From NCBI RefSeq assembly GCF_000302535.1, contig NC_018708.1, forward strand, positions 186,001 through 250,000: a stretch of DNA of 64,000 bases, given 5' to 3'. How positions within the stretch are numbered: the first letter of the stretch is position 1; every line of letters begins with the position of its first letter. Below the pieces are notes generated by a model. The model was given only the letters and a program-made list of their open reading frames with translations, was not told the DNA's origin and did no database searches. Positions 26,918 through 36,483 of the stretch are shown here, piece by piece. Origin of the DNA: Acidovorax sp. KKS102 (GTDB lineage Bacteria; Pseudomonadota; Gammaproteobacteria; Burkholderiales; Burkholderiaceae_C). The position numbers were made by a program, and so were the translations under genes.

Positions 26918-28084
26918 ATGACCCTCCCGATCGATCCGTCCCGCACGGCACTGCCGCCCGTGGCCCAGTTCCTGGCCGAGGCGGCGCTGCAGCGGCAGAC
27001 GGCGTTGCTGGGGCTGGACAAGCCCAAACCTGCTTTACCCGCCGCACCCTCGCCGTTGCCCACGGCAGACCCCAGCGCGCCGCCGCCCTCGGTCACCTCA
27101 CCCAGTCCGCCCGGCGGGCCGCTGCCCACACCGGCGGACCAGGCCAGCATCTCGCCCCAGGCGCGCGAACAGTTGGCGGCGGGCTTCGACCCGCGCCGGG
27201 CGGGCGGGGCCGATGGCCGCTTGCAGGGCGCAAGGGGTGAGGGGGCCGCGCGGGCCTCGCCACCGGGGGCATCGGCGCTGCCCCGTGGCGCAACCCCGGG
27301 TACGTCTGGCAATGTCGCGGCGTCCGCTGCCTCCGCCACAAGTGGCACGGCCTGGCCCGCGTCGGGCCTCAGCGCACCGCTGCTGCGGATGGTGAGTGCC
27401 CTGGTGGCGCAGGTCACTGCCCAGGCTGGAGTGTCGCAGCGCGTGGTGGCCGCGCAGCCCTGGCCCATCGGCATGGCGCAGGCGCTGGAGAGCGGCGCGC
27501 TGGATGCCGACCAGCCGCCGCTGCAAACCTGGCTGGTGCGCCAGGGCGTGGTGTCGACGCCTGAGGGGCCGCGTGGCATGGCGCTCACTCTGCGTGCGCC
27601 GGTGCCGTGGCTGGCGGCCCAGGCGTCACCTGCCGCTGTGGGCGCTGCGGCGGCGCAAGTCAGCGCAAGCCTGGGCGCGGGCGCTACCGCTGCGGGCGGC
27701 GCGCTGCAGGTGCCTTTTGCGGGCGGCGGACAGGCGTTGCAATCGGGGGTCATGGCCTTGGTGTTGCAGGGCATGGATGCTGCCGCGCCGCGCACCAGCG
27801 CGCTGCTGGTGCTGGACCTGCAGCCCCAACTGGCTGCCACCGTGTATGGCCGCGACATGCTGCAGCAGGCCACAGGGCGCCTGGACCCCTGGACCCAGAT
27901 GGCCGTGCTGCAAGCCAGCGGCCAGGTGCCGCGCGAGGACGCGCGGGCGCGCAACGGGGCATCGGGCCTGTGCGAGACCGTGGGCTGCCCGTATGCAGCG
28001 CGTGCTGAGTGTGCGCAGCCCTTCTGTCTGGCGCTGCGCGGCGTGTTGCCGCCCGAACCCGTCGGGCCAGCGTCGTCTGCCTGA
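26918..28084 (+). CDS. Hypothetical Ala/Pro-rich protein with C-terminal cysteine motif
   Basis: 388 residues. The N-terminal 150 are Pro/Ala/Gly-rich and probably disordered. The middle (ALDADQPPLQTWLVRQGVV, ALLVLDLQPQLAATVYGRDM) looks folded. The C-terminus has four cysteines in CETVGCPYAARAECAQPFC, spacing C-x4-C-x7-C-x4-C, which could bind metal. No signal peptide. I do not recognise the family; the overall plan of a disordered Pro/Ala region plus compact C-terminus recalls hook-length-control-like proteins, but there is no flagellar context. Confidence 0.65.
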   Translation: MTLPIDPSRTALPPVAQFLAEAALQRQTALLGLDKPKPALPAAPSPLPTADPSAPPPSVTSPSPPGGPLPTPADQASISPQAREQLAAGFDPRRAGGADGRLQGARGEGAARASPPGASALPRGATPGTSGNVAASAASATSGTAWPASGLSAPLLRMVSALVAQVTAQAGVSQRVVAAQPWPIGMAQALESGALDADQPPLQTWLVRQGVVSTPEGPRGMALTLRAPVPWLAAQASPAAVGAAAAQVSASLGAGATAAGGALQVPFAGGGQALQSGVMALVLQGMDAAAPRTSALLVLDLQPQLAATVYGRDMLQQATGRLDPWTQMAVLQASGQVPREDARARNGASGLCETVGCPYAARAECAQPFCLALRGVLPPEPVGPASSA

Positions 28085-28103
28085 GGGCGCTCCCGGATGT
28101 TCT

Positions 28104-29633
28104 CTAACCACTGTGTGCGAAGTCGTGCCCACCGCCGGGCAGGTTGCGTGAGGGCTCCCACGCAGGGCGGGTGGTGTGTTCGCTCTGGCGCACAGGGGTT
28201 GCGGCCACTGCTGCCGCACTGGCCGTCTCCGCCGGGGCGGCAGCGCCCACGCTGCGCACCAGGTCTGCATGGCGGGCGCGGGTGATGGGGTAGGCCATCA
28301 GCAGCGGAATGGCCAGCACCAGGCACAGCGCCGGCAGCAGGCCCGTCATGGCCGTGATGCCTTGCAGCGCCTGGGCAGACTGGGCCACGTTGGGCACATA
28401 ACCGGTCAGCTCCAGCATGCCGGCCACCAGCACCGTGGCCAGGGTGCGAGCCAGCTTGTCGACCAGGCCATACAGGCCGTAGTACATGCCGGTCTGCCGC
28501 TCGCCCGCTTGCATGTGGCCGTGGTCGATGGTGTCGGGCACCATGGCAAACGGCACGATCCAGTGCGCGCCCATGCCAATGCCCACCACCACCAGGATGC
28601 CCGTCACCAGGGCCTGCTGGCCTGGGCCCACCCAGTACAGCGCCACCAGCCCCGCACAGCAGAACACCAGCCCGAGGATGTAGGCCCGGTTTTTCTCCCA
28701 GCGGTCCACCACGCGCTTCCAGACGAACAGCGAGACGCCCACCACCGCGAGCAGGATGCCCATGAAGCGTGGCAGATCGCCCTTGTCGCCCTGCAGCTGG
28801 TAGATGACGAAATAAGCGAGCGAGGCCTGTACCAGCGTGAGGCCCAGCCGCACCAGCCCGGCTGCGCTCACCAGCATCACAAACGGGCGGTTGCGCAGAG
28901 TGGCCAGCAGGGTGCTGCGTACCGACGCCCAGCCGGGTGTGGCTGCTGGAGGGTTTGGGGCCGCAGGCGATAAGTCGCCGGTGGTGGCGGGCTCGCGCAC
29001 GCGCCAGGCCACCACGGCCACAGCGACCCCGGCGGCCAGCCCGAAACAGGCGCCTGCCAGTGCGTAGCCCGTGCGTGCATCGGGCGCGGCCCGCACCAGC
29101 AGGGGCATGAACACGCTGCCCGCAAAAAACCCCAGCAGGGCACCCATGGATGCAAAAGCCGTGAGGCTGGTGCGCTCGTCGTAGTCCTGCGTCATGTTGG
29201 CGGCCATGGCCTGGTAGGGCAGCTGCACCAGCGTCATCACGGTGTCGAACAAGGTGTAGGTGACGGCGATCCACACAAACGCTGCCCAGGGGCTCAGGCC
29301 CGGCGGCACCATCCACACGGCGGCAGCCACCACCGCCAGGGGCAGGGCGCCGTAGATCAGGTACACGCGGTGGCGGCCGTGGCGCGAGCGCGTGCGGTCG
29401 GTCAGCCAGCCAAACAGCGGGTCGTTGATGGTGTCCCACACTTTGCCCACCAGCAGCGCCGCACCGGCCACGGCCGGAGGCACCAGGGCCACATCGGTGT
29501 AGAAGATCATGAGCAGGAAGCTCATGGCCGCAATCAGCATCTGCAGGCCGACGTTGCCCACTGCGTAGCCGAGCTTGGTGCCCAGGCTCAGCCGGATGTG
29601 TGGGGTGGGCTGCATGTTCATGGGGGCTGTCAT
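28104..29633 (-). CDS. GPH/MelB-type sugar or solute:cation symporter
   Basis: 509 residues with 12 membrane spans. The signature is GKVWDTINDPLFGWLTDRTR then SRHGRHRVYLIYGALPL, typical of the glycoside-pentoside-hexuronide family within the MFS. The C-terminal 45 residues form a cytoplasmic Ala/Thr-rich tail. Its ATG overlaps the stop of the upstream acyl-CoA-ligase-like gene by ATGA, so the pair is coupled. This hints that the transported compound, or a lipid-linked product, is related to the ligase reaction. The substrate is unknown. Confidence 0.85.
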   Translation of the reverse strand: MTAPMNMQPTPHIRLSLGTKLGYAVGNVGLQMLIAAMSFLLMIFYTDVALVPPAVAGAALLVGKVWDTINDPLFGWLTDRTRSRHGRHRVYLIYGALPLAVVAAAVWMVPPGLSPWAAFVWIAVTYTLFDTVMTLVQLPYQAMAANMTQDYDERTSLTAFASMGALLGFFAGSVFMPLLVRAAPDARTGYALAGACFGLAAGVAVAVVAWRVREPATTGDLSPAAPNPPAATPGWASVRSTLLATLRNRPFVMLVSAAGLVRLGLTLVQASLAYFVIYQLQGDKGDLPRFMGILLAVVGVSLFVWKRVVDRWEKNRAYILGLVFCCAGLVALYWVGPGQQALVTGILVVVGIGMGAHWIVPFAMVPDTIDHGHMQAGERQTGMYYGLYGLVDKLARTLATVLVAGMLELTGYVPNVAQSAQALQGITAMTGLLPALCLVLAIPLLMAYPITRARHADLVRSVGAAAPAETASAAAVAATPVRQSEHTTRPAWEPSRNLPGGGHDFAHSG

Positions 29634-31318
29634 GGGTGCGCGGATGCCATCGCTTCGGCCTGGGCAGCCGTCGCCATCGAGCCCGCCACAGGCTCTGCGC
29701 GCGCCGTGTGCGCCGCGCTGCTGCGCGGCGGCATGGCCTCCAGCATCAGGCGCACCTCGCGCCGCAGCATCTTGTTGAGGAAGCTGCGCGGAATCTCGGT
29801 GACCAGGCGCACATCGTCGGGCTGCATCTCGGGCGGCAGGTGTTGCACCAGAAACTCCGCCAGATCGTGCTCCAGGGCCTGGGTGCCCCGGTCGTTGCGC
29901 CAGCTTTGCCGCAGGCTGGCCACCAGCACGGCGGCGGTGCCATGCTGCACTAGGCAGGCCTCCTTGACGGCCGGGTGGCAGTGCGCCACTTCCTCGATCT
30001 CGCGCGGGTTGAGTGCCTGGCCGTGGCGCACCACGCGGTCGGCGCTGCGGCCCAGCACGTGCAGATAGCCCGCAGCATCGAAATAGCCCAGGTCGCCCAT
30101 CACCACCCAGCCGTCGCGCAGGGTCTCGCTGGTCTTTTCCGGGTCCAGCCAGTAGCCATCAAACCGCACCGGCGTCTGCACGGTGATCAGGCCCATCTGG
30201 CCCAGCGGCAGCGGCGCAAACTGCTCGTCGCGGATGACCACGTCCACGCCCGGCATCACGCGGCCCACGGTGGAGAGGATGTCGTTGCCCAGCGGGTTGC
30301 CTTGCGCGTCCACATGCTCGTGGGGCAGCAGCCAGGTGATGGGGGGCAGGGCCTCCAGGCAGCCGTAGCCCTGCTGGAAGATGGGCCCGAAGCGGCGGAT
30401 GGCCTCGGCGATCTTGGGCGCGGGCATCATCTCCGAGCCGTAGGGCATATGGGTCAGCGACGACAGGTCGTACTGGCCCAGCGTGGGCTCGTCCAGCAGG
30501 TCGATGATGGCCGAGGGCGAAAGGAAAGCGCGCGACACGCGGTGCTTCTGGATCAGCCCGGCCAGCGTGGTGGCGCGGAAGTCCTCGGGCATCACCAGCG
30601 CCGCACCCGCCAGCAGCGTGGGCAGCACCAGGCCCGAGCCCGGGCCGGTGAGCGGCAGGCCCAGCATGTTCACGTCCGGCCCGTTGGCGGGTGGCTTGAA
30701 GTCGATGGCGCGGGAGATCAGGCGCACGCTGTCCAGGTACTTGCGGTTGCTGTAGCCGATGGACTTGGGCAGGCCCGTGGTGCCCGAGGTCATGTGCAGC
30801 GCGAACACATCGTCCTCGTGCACGTCGGCCGTTCCCGCAGAGGGGGTCTGCTGCGCCAGGGCGCGCTCGTATTCATCCCCCAGCGCCAGCACGCGCAGGC
30901 AGGGCAGCTGCTCGCGCACGGCCTGCAGGATGGGCGCGCTCAGCAGCGGGTCATGGATGAAGACGGTGGGCTTGACGCGGCCCATGGTCGTGAGCGCTGC
31001 CTCGGCCGGCAGGTGTTTGTGAAAGCTGGCAAAGATGGTGCCGTTCTCGAACGTGGCCAGGCGGGTTTCGTACTGCTCTCCGGTCTCGGGCATCCAGGTG
31101 AAGACCACGTCCCCTTTTTTTACGCCCTGGGCCTGCATCCAGGCCTGCAGGCGGTACACGCGATCCTGCAACTGCGCATAGGTGAGGGTGCCGCGCCGGT
31201 CGATGAGCGCGGGTTTGTGGGGGTGCAGGCGGTACGCCAGACGGGCCACAGAGCGCGCGGTGCGCAGGCGGCTGAGCAGAAAGCGCGCCAGCAGGCTGCG
31301 CAGGGATGGAAGGGCCAC
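29630..31318 (-). CDS. AMP-dependent synthetase/acyl-CoA ligase family protein
   Basis: 562 residues. The adenylation motif is HMTSGTTGLPKSIGY, A5-like is YGCLEALPP, and GWVVMGDLGYFDAAGYLHVL then GRSADRV is the A7/A8 region. A C-terminal lysine is expected in RSFLNKMLRREV. The GTG start at 31318 has GGGAG 8 bases upstream. The family activates carboxylic acids as acyl-AMP then acyl-CoA. The tail after residue 535 is low-complexity. It is coupled to a GPH transporter (overlap at 29630-29633). Confidence 0.87.
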   Translation of the reverse strand: MALPSLRSLLARFLLSRLRTARSVARLAYRLHPHKPALIDRRGTLTYAQLQDRVYRLQAWMQAQGVKKGDVVFTWMPETGEQYETRLATFENGTIFASFHKHLPAEAALTTMGRVKPTVFIHDPLLSAPILQAVREQLPCLRVLALGDEYERALAQQTPSAGTADVHEDDVFALHMTSGTTGLPKSIGYSNRKYLDSVRLISRAIDFKPPANGPDVNMLGLPLTGPGSGLVLPTLLAGAALVMPEDFRATTLAGLIQKHRVSRAFLSPSAIIDLLDEPTLGQYDLSSLTHMPYGSEMMPAPKIAEAIRRFGPIFQQGYGCLEALPPITWLLPHEHVDAQGNPLGNDILSTVGRVMPGVDVVIRDEQFAPLPLGQMGLITVQTPVRFDGYWLDPEKTSETLRDGWVVMGDLGYFDAAGYLHVLGRSADRVVRHGQALNPREIEEVAHCHPAVKEACLVQHGTAAVLVASLRQSWRNDRGTQALEHDLAEFLVQHLPPEMQPDDVRLVTEIPRSFLNKMLRREVRLMLEAMPPRSSAAHTARAEPVAGSMATAAQAEAMASAHP

Positions 31319-31613
31319 CAGAATCTCCCGAAGACGGCGTGAGTGCGAAGTCCAGGCAGTTTTTCACGCAGGGTCCGGTGGAAAGATCACCATTTGTATG
31401 CGTGCGTATCTTTTGGTTTCTGCGGCGGCTGCGCGGTCGTTCTGGGGCCTTGAACGGCCGTTGCGCGCGCTTGCTGCGTCGCCACGGCGCAACAGCCACG
31501 GTGGCTGCGCAAGGCCTGGGCAAAGAAAAACCGCCAGGGCTGGATCGCAGCGGCTGGCGGTGGTGTGACGGCCTGCCCCGGGTAAGAGGCGGGCCGGTGG
31601 GGCGGGCGAGGGC
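31319..31613. other. Intergenic region between gdhA and the acyl-CoA ligase gene
   Basis: About 295 bp. It holds the gdhA terminator at 31522-31560 and the promoter of the ligase-transporter operon. I see no gene. Confidence 0.4.
31522..31560 (-). terminator. Terminator of gdhA
   Basis: Stem CCGCCAG / CTGGCGG (arms at 31531-31537 and 31554-31560) followed on the minus strand by TTTTTCTTT. Confidence 0.75.
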
Positions 31614-32921
31614 TTACGGATACAGGCCGCGCATTTCGCGGGCGTGCAGGATGCGCTGGCAGGCCACGATGAAGGTGGCGGTGCGCAGGCTCACCTTGTG
31701 CTCTTGCGCCACTTGCCAGATGCCCGCAAAGGCCTCTTGCATGATGCGCACCAGGCGGGCGTTGATCTCGTCCTCGCTCCAGAAGAAGCTGGAGAAGTCC
31801 TGCACCCACTCAAAGTAGCTCACTGTCACGCCACCGGCGTTGGCGATCACATCGGGCAGCACCAGCACGCCCTTGTCGTGCAGGATGTCGTCGGCCTCGG
31901 TGGTCGTGGGGCCGTTGGCGCCTTCGATCACGAGCTTGGCCTTGATCTGGCCCGCGTTGTCCTTGGTGATCTGGCCTTCCAGCGCGGCAGGGATCAGGAT
32001 CTCGCAATCCACGCCCCAGAACTCTTCGGCCTTCATCACGTCGGCGCCGGCAAAGCCGCCCACGCCACCACGGGTCTTCACATGCGCCAGCAGGGCGGGC
32101 ACATCCACGCCCTTGCTGTTGAAGATGGTGCCGGTGTGGTCTTGCACCGCCACTACCTTGGCACCCGCTTCGGCAAACAGCTTGGCGGCAATGCCGCCCA
32201 CGTTGCCAAAGCCCTGCACGGCCACGCGGGCGCCGTCGAGCGCCAGGCCGGTCAGCTTGGCGGCTTCCACGCCCACGGTGAACACACCGCGGCCGGTGGC
32301 TTCCACACGGCCCAGCGAGCCGCCCAGGTCCACAGGCTTGCCGGTGACCACGCCGGTGGCGGTGGCGCCCACGTTCATCGAGTAGGTGTCCATCATCCAG
32401 GCCATGACCTGGCCGTTGGTGTTCACGTCAGGTGCAGGGATGTCCTTGGACGGGCCGATCAGCAGGCCGATCTCGCTGGTGTAGCGGCGCGTGAGGCGCT
32501 CCAGCTCACCCATCGAGAGCTTCTTGGGGTCCACGCGGATACCGCCCTTGGCGCCGCCGTAGGGCACGTTCACCGCCGCGTTCTTCACCGACATCCAGGC
32601 CGACAGGGCCATCACCTCGGACAGCGTCACGTCCTGGTGAAAACGCACGCCACCCTTGCCGGGGCCGCGGCTCAGGTTGTGCTGCACGCGGTAGCCTTCG
32701 TAGTGGGCGATGGTGCCGTTGTCCAGCTCAATCGGCACGTCCACGATCAGGATGCGCTTGGGGCGCTTGAGCGTTTCCACCCAACGCGCCAGGCTGCCCA
32801 GGTAAGGGGTGACGCGGTCCACCTGCTGCAGGTAGTTGCCCCAGGGGCCGAGGTGGTCGGCCTGCAGGTACGAGGGCAGGGGGTGGGATTGTGCGGCGGG
32901 GGCGCCGACAGGGTTTGACAT
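31614..32921 (-). CDS. gdhA: Glutamate dehydrogenase (Glu/Leu/Phe/Val family)
   Basis: 435 residues, hexameric cytosolic type. It interconverts 2-oxoglutarate plus ammonium and glutamate using NAD(P). [20 protein letters not shown] and the catalytic-lysine loop [13 protein letters not shown] are present, as are the Rossmann motif GFGNVGG and [15 protein letters not shown], which is typical of the catabolic bacterial subgroup. Length is normal. A terminator follows (31522), and an inverted repeat about 90 bp upstream (33009-33036) may be regulatory. Confidence 0.95.
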   Translation of the reverse strand: MSNPVGAPAAQSHPLPSYLQADHLGPWGNYLQQVDRVTPYLGSLARWVETLKRPKRILIVDVPIELDNGTIAHYEGYRVQHNLSRGPGKGGVRFHQDVTLSEVMALSAWMSVKNAAVNVPYGGAKGGIRVDPKKLSMGELERLTRRYTSEIGLLIGPSKDIPAPDVNTNGQVMAWMMDTYSMNVGATATGVVTGKPVDLGGSLGRVEATGRGVFTVGVEAAKLTGLALDGARVAVQGFGNVGGIAAKLFAEAGAKVVAVQDHTGTIFNSKGVDVPALLAHVKTRGGVGGFAGADVMKAEEFWGVDCEILIPAALEGQITKDNAGQIKAKLVIEGANGPTTTEADDILHDKGVLVLPDVIANAGGVTVSYFEWVQDFSSFFWSEDEINARLVRIMQEAFAGIWQVAQEHKVSLRTATFIVACQRILHAREMRGLYP

Positions 32922-33008
32922 GGTGAATTTCCTTGTGGGATCAGTTCAGGCTGCGAAGCTTATGCCTGGGCTGGGGCACTGTCCAAGGCCGGTGTGTTTG
33001 TGGGTTAT

Positions 33009-33036
33009 GCGTTTTGTGCATGGTTTGACAAAACGC
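33009..33036. promoter_or_regulatory. Inverted repeat upstream of gdhA
   Basis: Perfect 9-bp arms GCGTTTTGT / ACAAAACGC separated by 10 bp, in the 256-bp region between gdhA and the divergent zinc-ribbon gene. Spacing fits a dimeric regulator. No factor can be named. Confidence 0.45.
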
Positions 33037-33177
33037 GTTCCAATGCTGCAGTGCGGCAATTTGCGCTGAGTCAAGCCGCGCAGAACGGTGCCGTCATCTT
33101 TGGGCCATCCATAGCGTCTAGACTCGGCCGACCGGGCACAGAACCGGATACTGGGTTATGAAGAGAGAGGGATTTCA

Positions 33178-34209
33178 ATGAGTGTGATATGTCCTGCCTG
33201 CCATGGCCACAACCGTGACAGCGCCCGCTGCTGCACCACCTGCGGCGCTGAGCTGACCACCCCCTGCCCGCAATGCCAGGCCCGCAACAAATCTGCAGCG
33301 CGGTTTTGCGCGCAGTGCGGACATTCTCTGGTTACGCAGACCGTGTCTAGCGAGGCAGTGCCAAAGCCTGTGCCTACAGAGGCGCCTGCCCCAATCTTTG
33401 CCGTTGACGTGGACACCGTTGCTGATTCGGTCGTCAAGCCGACCTTCGATCCTGTTGCGGAACCCATTGATGCCCCTGTGGTCGCGGCCGTTGTAGACCC
33501 TGCACCACTGCTGCACCCCGAGCCACTTGCCACTGACGCTGCGCGGGCCGTGACGCCCCCAGCGGTGCCCGCACCCGCAGCTCCCCCGCCGATGGAGTTC
33601 ATGTTCGAGGATGACGAACGCCCTGCAGCTGCTGCGGCTCGCCAGCGCCCTGTCGCGGCCTACGTGCTGGCAGCTGCAGCCGTGCTCGCCGTAGTCGGCG
33701 CTGCGGCCTGGTACCTGTTGGGCCGGCCGGATACCGCTTCGACCATGTCCCAGACCCCTGCCATCGCAGCGCCTGTTACCGTGCCTGATGCCCCCAGCGC
33801 GGCCGAGTCTGCCCCCGCCCGTGCCGAACCGGTGGAAGAAATCATCGAATCGGAGCGGACGCGAGCAGCGGCCGCTGCACCTGCCGCCACCGTCACCCTA
33901 CCGTCCCCGGTACCCGCGTCTGCGCCAGCGGTAGCCGAGCCGCCGTTCACCCCCGTCACCGTGCCCCGTGTGTCCGATGCTGTACCGCCACCCAGTAGCA
34001 CCAAGCGCTCTGCGGCGCCGACCGACGACGCGCCTTGGCCTTCAGTGGCACGGCCCATGCCGTCGCCCGGTGACAGCCTGGCCCGCCTGCGTGGCGCGCT
34101 GGCGCAGTGCGCGGCCATGAGCAACGAGTTGTCGCGCGCCACTTGCCTGGCGCGCACCCGCCAGAATTTCTGCGGCGACGCTTGGGGTCGTATCCCCGAG
34201 TGCCCGTGA
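33178..34209 (+). CDS. Double-zinc-ribbon membrane protein, unknown function
   Basis: 343 residues. Two zinc ribbons at the N-terminus (CPACHGHNRDSARCCTTCG and CPQCQARNKSAARFCAQCG) are followed by a disordered Pro/Ala/Val linker. One transmembrane helix lies near 162-182 (YVLAAAAVLAVVGAAAWYLL), with a second low-complexity stretch after it. The C-terminal CAAMSNELSRATCLARTRQN then FCGDAWGRIPEC region has four cysteines and is probably periplasmic. I recognise the ribbon but not a function. Next to it lies another zinc-ribbon membrane protein, so the two may form a complex. Confidence 0.75.
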   Translation: MSVICPACHGHNRDSARCCTTCGAELTTPCPQCQARNKSAARFCAQCGHSLVTQTVSSEAVPKPVPTEAPAPIFAVDVDTVADSVVKPTFDPVAEPIDAPVVAAVVDPAPLLHPEPLATDAARAVTPPAVPAPAAPPPMEFMFEDDERPAAAAARQRPVAAYVLAAAAVLAVVGAAAWYLLGRPDTASTMSQTPAIAAPVTVPDAPSAAESAPARAEPVEEIIESERTRAAAAAPAATVTLPSPVPASAPAVAEPPFTPVTVPRVSDAVPPPSSTKRSAAPTDDAPWPSVARPMPSPGDSLARLRGALAQCAAMSNELSRATCLARTRQNFCGDAWGRIPECP

Positions 34210-34270
34210 GGCCAATGAGCGCAAGCAAACCACAACGCAACACCACAACAACAGAGAGAGGGAAACGACC

Positions 34271-35374
34271 ATGAATCAGGCCCAGAGACTTCTTGCCAAA
34301 GATGACCACCCGTATTCGATCTTTCGCCTGCCCGAGGCCCTGAGCTGCTGGCAGGCGGTGGCCGTGATGGGTGCGTCCTACCTGGGCGCTGGACTGCTGG
34401 GTGCGCTTGGCAGCATGTTGGCCCATACGTCCATCATCTTTCCCATGCTCCTGGGGTTGCTGGCCTTGGTGCTCGTGATCGCCGGGACCAGCGGTGCTGG
34501 CGTATGCCTTACCGACCTGGCGCGCGGGCGACCTTATCGGGGCGTGCTGAGCTACTGCGTGGCGGGCCTGTTCAGCCTTCCCAAGCTGGTGGGCGCCGGG
34601 CTGTTGATGCTGCTGTTGTATGGCGCGGTGCTGTTGGGCGTGGCGCTGGTGCTGCTCGTGTGCAAGCTGCCCGGCATTGGCCCTGTGTTGCTGGTCATGG
34701 CGGTTCCGCTGCTGGTGCTCACGGTGGCGCTGGCGCTGTTGGGGTACTACGTGGCCGTGTCCATCGTGGGCCCTGCAATCTGGGACGGGGAGCGTGTGAT
34801 GCACGCGCTATCCATCGCCTGGAGCATCACCCGCAACCACCCGTTTGAGGCCATCGGCAAAATCGTTGGCGGCTTGTTGTTGTCGGGCATCTTTGCGGCC
34901 ATGGTGTTCGGCCTGGTCGGCATCTCCAGCCTTATCGTGGGCGGCTTGGCAGCGCCGATCATCGGCACGGGCATGGGGTTCGACTGGAATGCATTGGTGG
35001 GTGGCTATGGCAGCAGCCACTGGGTCGGCGCGGGCGTTGGCTATGCACTGGTGTTTGTCACCGCATCGGCCTTCGTGTTCCTGTTGCCGCTGATGGTGGG
35101 CGTCCTCACCTGGTGCGAGTTTTCGGACAAGGTGGACCGAGGCACCATACGCTCGGCTACCGACTCCGCGCTGCAGGACGTCAACGCCCGTGTGGCTGAG
35201 CTCAAGGACAAGGCGCAGACCCCGGCGGCCCCCGCAGCAGTACCTGCCGCCGCTGCGCCTGTTGGCGCCAGCGCCCCCGTGGCCGCGCACCCGAGCCCCC
35301 GGTGCCCCCAGTGCGCGGGCGTGGTGCACGCGGACGACCGCTTTTGCGAACACTGCGGTCACAAGCTGCAGTAG
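34271..35374 (+). CDS. Polytopic membrane protein with C-terminal zinc ribbon
   Basis: 367 residues. About 6-7 membrane helices span residues 28-295, with a charged segment after, an Ala/Pro linker, and a C-terminal zinc ribbon CPQCAGVVHADDRFCEHCG. AGAGAGGGAAACG precedes the start. It follows the double-ribbon gene by 61 bp with no terminator, so the two are probably one operon. No family with known function is recognised; the integral part looks like a DUF-type membrane protein. Confidence 0.75.
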   Translation: MNQAQRLLAKDDHPYSIFRLPEALSCWQAVAVMGASYLGAGLLGALGSMLAHTSIIFPMLLGLLALVLVIAGTSGAGVCLTDLARGRPYRGVLSYCVAGLFSLPKLVGAGLLMLLLYGAVLLGVALVLLVCKLPGIGPVLLVMAVPLLVLTVALALLGYYVAVSIVGPAIWDGERVMHALSIAWSITRNHPFEAIGKIVGGLLLSGIFAAMVFGLVGISSLIVGGLAAPIIGTGMGFDWNALVGGYGSSHWVGAGVGYALVFVTASAFVFLLPLMVGVLTWCEFSDKVDRGTIRSATDSALQDVNARVAELKDKAQTPAAPAAVPAAAAPVGASAPVAAHPSPRCPQCAGVVHADDRFCEHCGHKLQ

Positions 35375-35422
35375 GTATGGGCACTGCGCCCAACCCTCGC
35401 ATGGGCCGCAGGCGGAGCGGGC

Positions 35423-36334
35423 CTATTCGATGCGGATCTTCTGCAGCGCCGGGTCGCCTGGCGGGTAGCGCAGGTCCAGGCCGGTGAGCACTTCGCGCAC
35501 CAGCGTGGCGATCATCAGGTTGCGGTGGGTCTTGGAGTTGGCAGGCACGATGGTCCACGGCGCCCAGGGCGTGTGCGTGGCGGCCAGCAGCATTTCGTAG
35601 GCCTTCTGGTACTGGCTCCACTGCTTGCGGGCCTCGATGTCGCTCATCGAGAACTTCCAGTGCTTGGCCGGGTCGTCCAGGCGCTCCTGCAGGCGCTCGC
35701 GCTGCTCGTCAGCGCTGATGTGCAGCATGAACTTGAGCACGATGGTGCCGGTATGCGTGAGCATGCGCTCAAAGTCGTTGATGTGCCCAAAGCGCTGGTG
35801 GTGCTGTTCGGGCGTGATCCATCCGTTGACGGCGGGCACCAGCACGTCTTCGTAGTGGCTGCGGTTGAACACCGTGATCTCGCCCGCACCAGGCACCTTC
35901 TGGTGGATGCGCCACAGGTAGTCGTGGGCGCGCTCGGCCTCGGTGGGCGCGCTCCAGCCCACGGCGTGCACGCCCAGCGCGCTCATACGGCCAAACACGC
36001 CCCGGATGGTGCCGTCCTTGCCCGATGTATCGGTGCCCTGCAGGATCACCAGCAGCTTGTAGCGCTTGTCGGCGTAGAACAGGTTCTGCAGTGTGTCCAG
36101 CTCTTGCGCAATGGACTCGGTGACGGCTTTGTCTCTGAGCTTGTCGCCCAGCGAAAAAGGTTTGGCCGACGGGTCAAAGTCCTTGAGCGACACCGTGCGG
36201 CGGTGTTTGCCGGCCTTGCGCCGCTCGGGCTGGCCGTCGGGCCGCTTGTCATCGTCATGCTGCGGCGCGTCCGGCTGCCATTGCGACCAGCGCTGGGCCA
36301 CGTCTTTGTTGCTGCTGTGAAACGGGTGGTTCAT
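35423..36334 (-). CDS. Polyphosphate kinase 2 family protein
   Basis: 303 residues. PPK2 enzymes transfer phosphate between polyphosphate and nucleotides. Walker A is GTDTSGKDG, Walker B lies in FNRSHYEDVLVPAV, and lid residues are in ISADEQRERLQERLDDPAKH. The closing block TPWAPWTIVPANSKTHRNLM is family-typical. The ATG at 36334 has GAGGAG 7 bases upstream. The N-terminal 45 residues are charged and poorly conserved. Single-domain (class I or III-like); the direction (nucleotide synthesis or polyphosphate synthesis) cannot be told. Confidence 0.92.
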   Translation of the reverse strand: MNHPFHSSNKDVAQRWSQWQPDAPQHDDDKRPDGQPERRKAGKHRRTVSLKDFDPSAKPFSLGDKLRDKAVTESIAQELDTLQNLFYADKRYKLLVILQGTDTSGKDGTIRGVFGRMSALGVHAVGWSAPTEAERAHDYLWRIHQKVPGAGEITVFNRSHYEDVLVPAVNGWITPEQHHQRFGHINDFERMLTHTGTIVLKFMLHISADEQRERLQERLDDPAKHWKFSMSDIEARKQWSQYQKAYEMLLAATHTPWAPWTIVPANSKTHRNLMIATLVREVLTGLDLRYPPGDPALQKIRIE

Positions 36335-36399
36335 GCGGGCTCCTCGATAGGCCATCGTACGTCAGCAGCGTGGGGGCGGTTTTCCTCGTGTTCAAAAAA

Positions 36400-36452
36400 T
36401 GATGCTATAAAATTGATAGCTTTCAAGGTATGATTCACTAGCGCTTGGGGCG
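36400..36452. repeat. Interspersed AGCGCT/AGCTAT repeat, copy 6
   Basis: ATGATGCTATAAAATTGATA, then GCTTTCAAGGTATGATTCAC, then TAGCGCTTGGGG. Reversed copy between the PPK2 and AraC genes. Confidence 0.6.
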
Positions 36453-36483
36453 GATTCGAATCCAAACTGGCCGCAAAAGCTGC

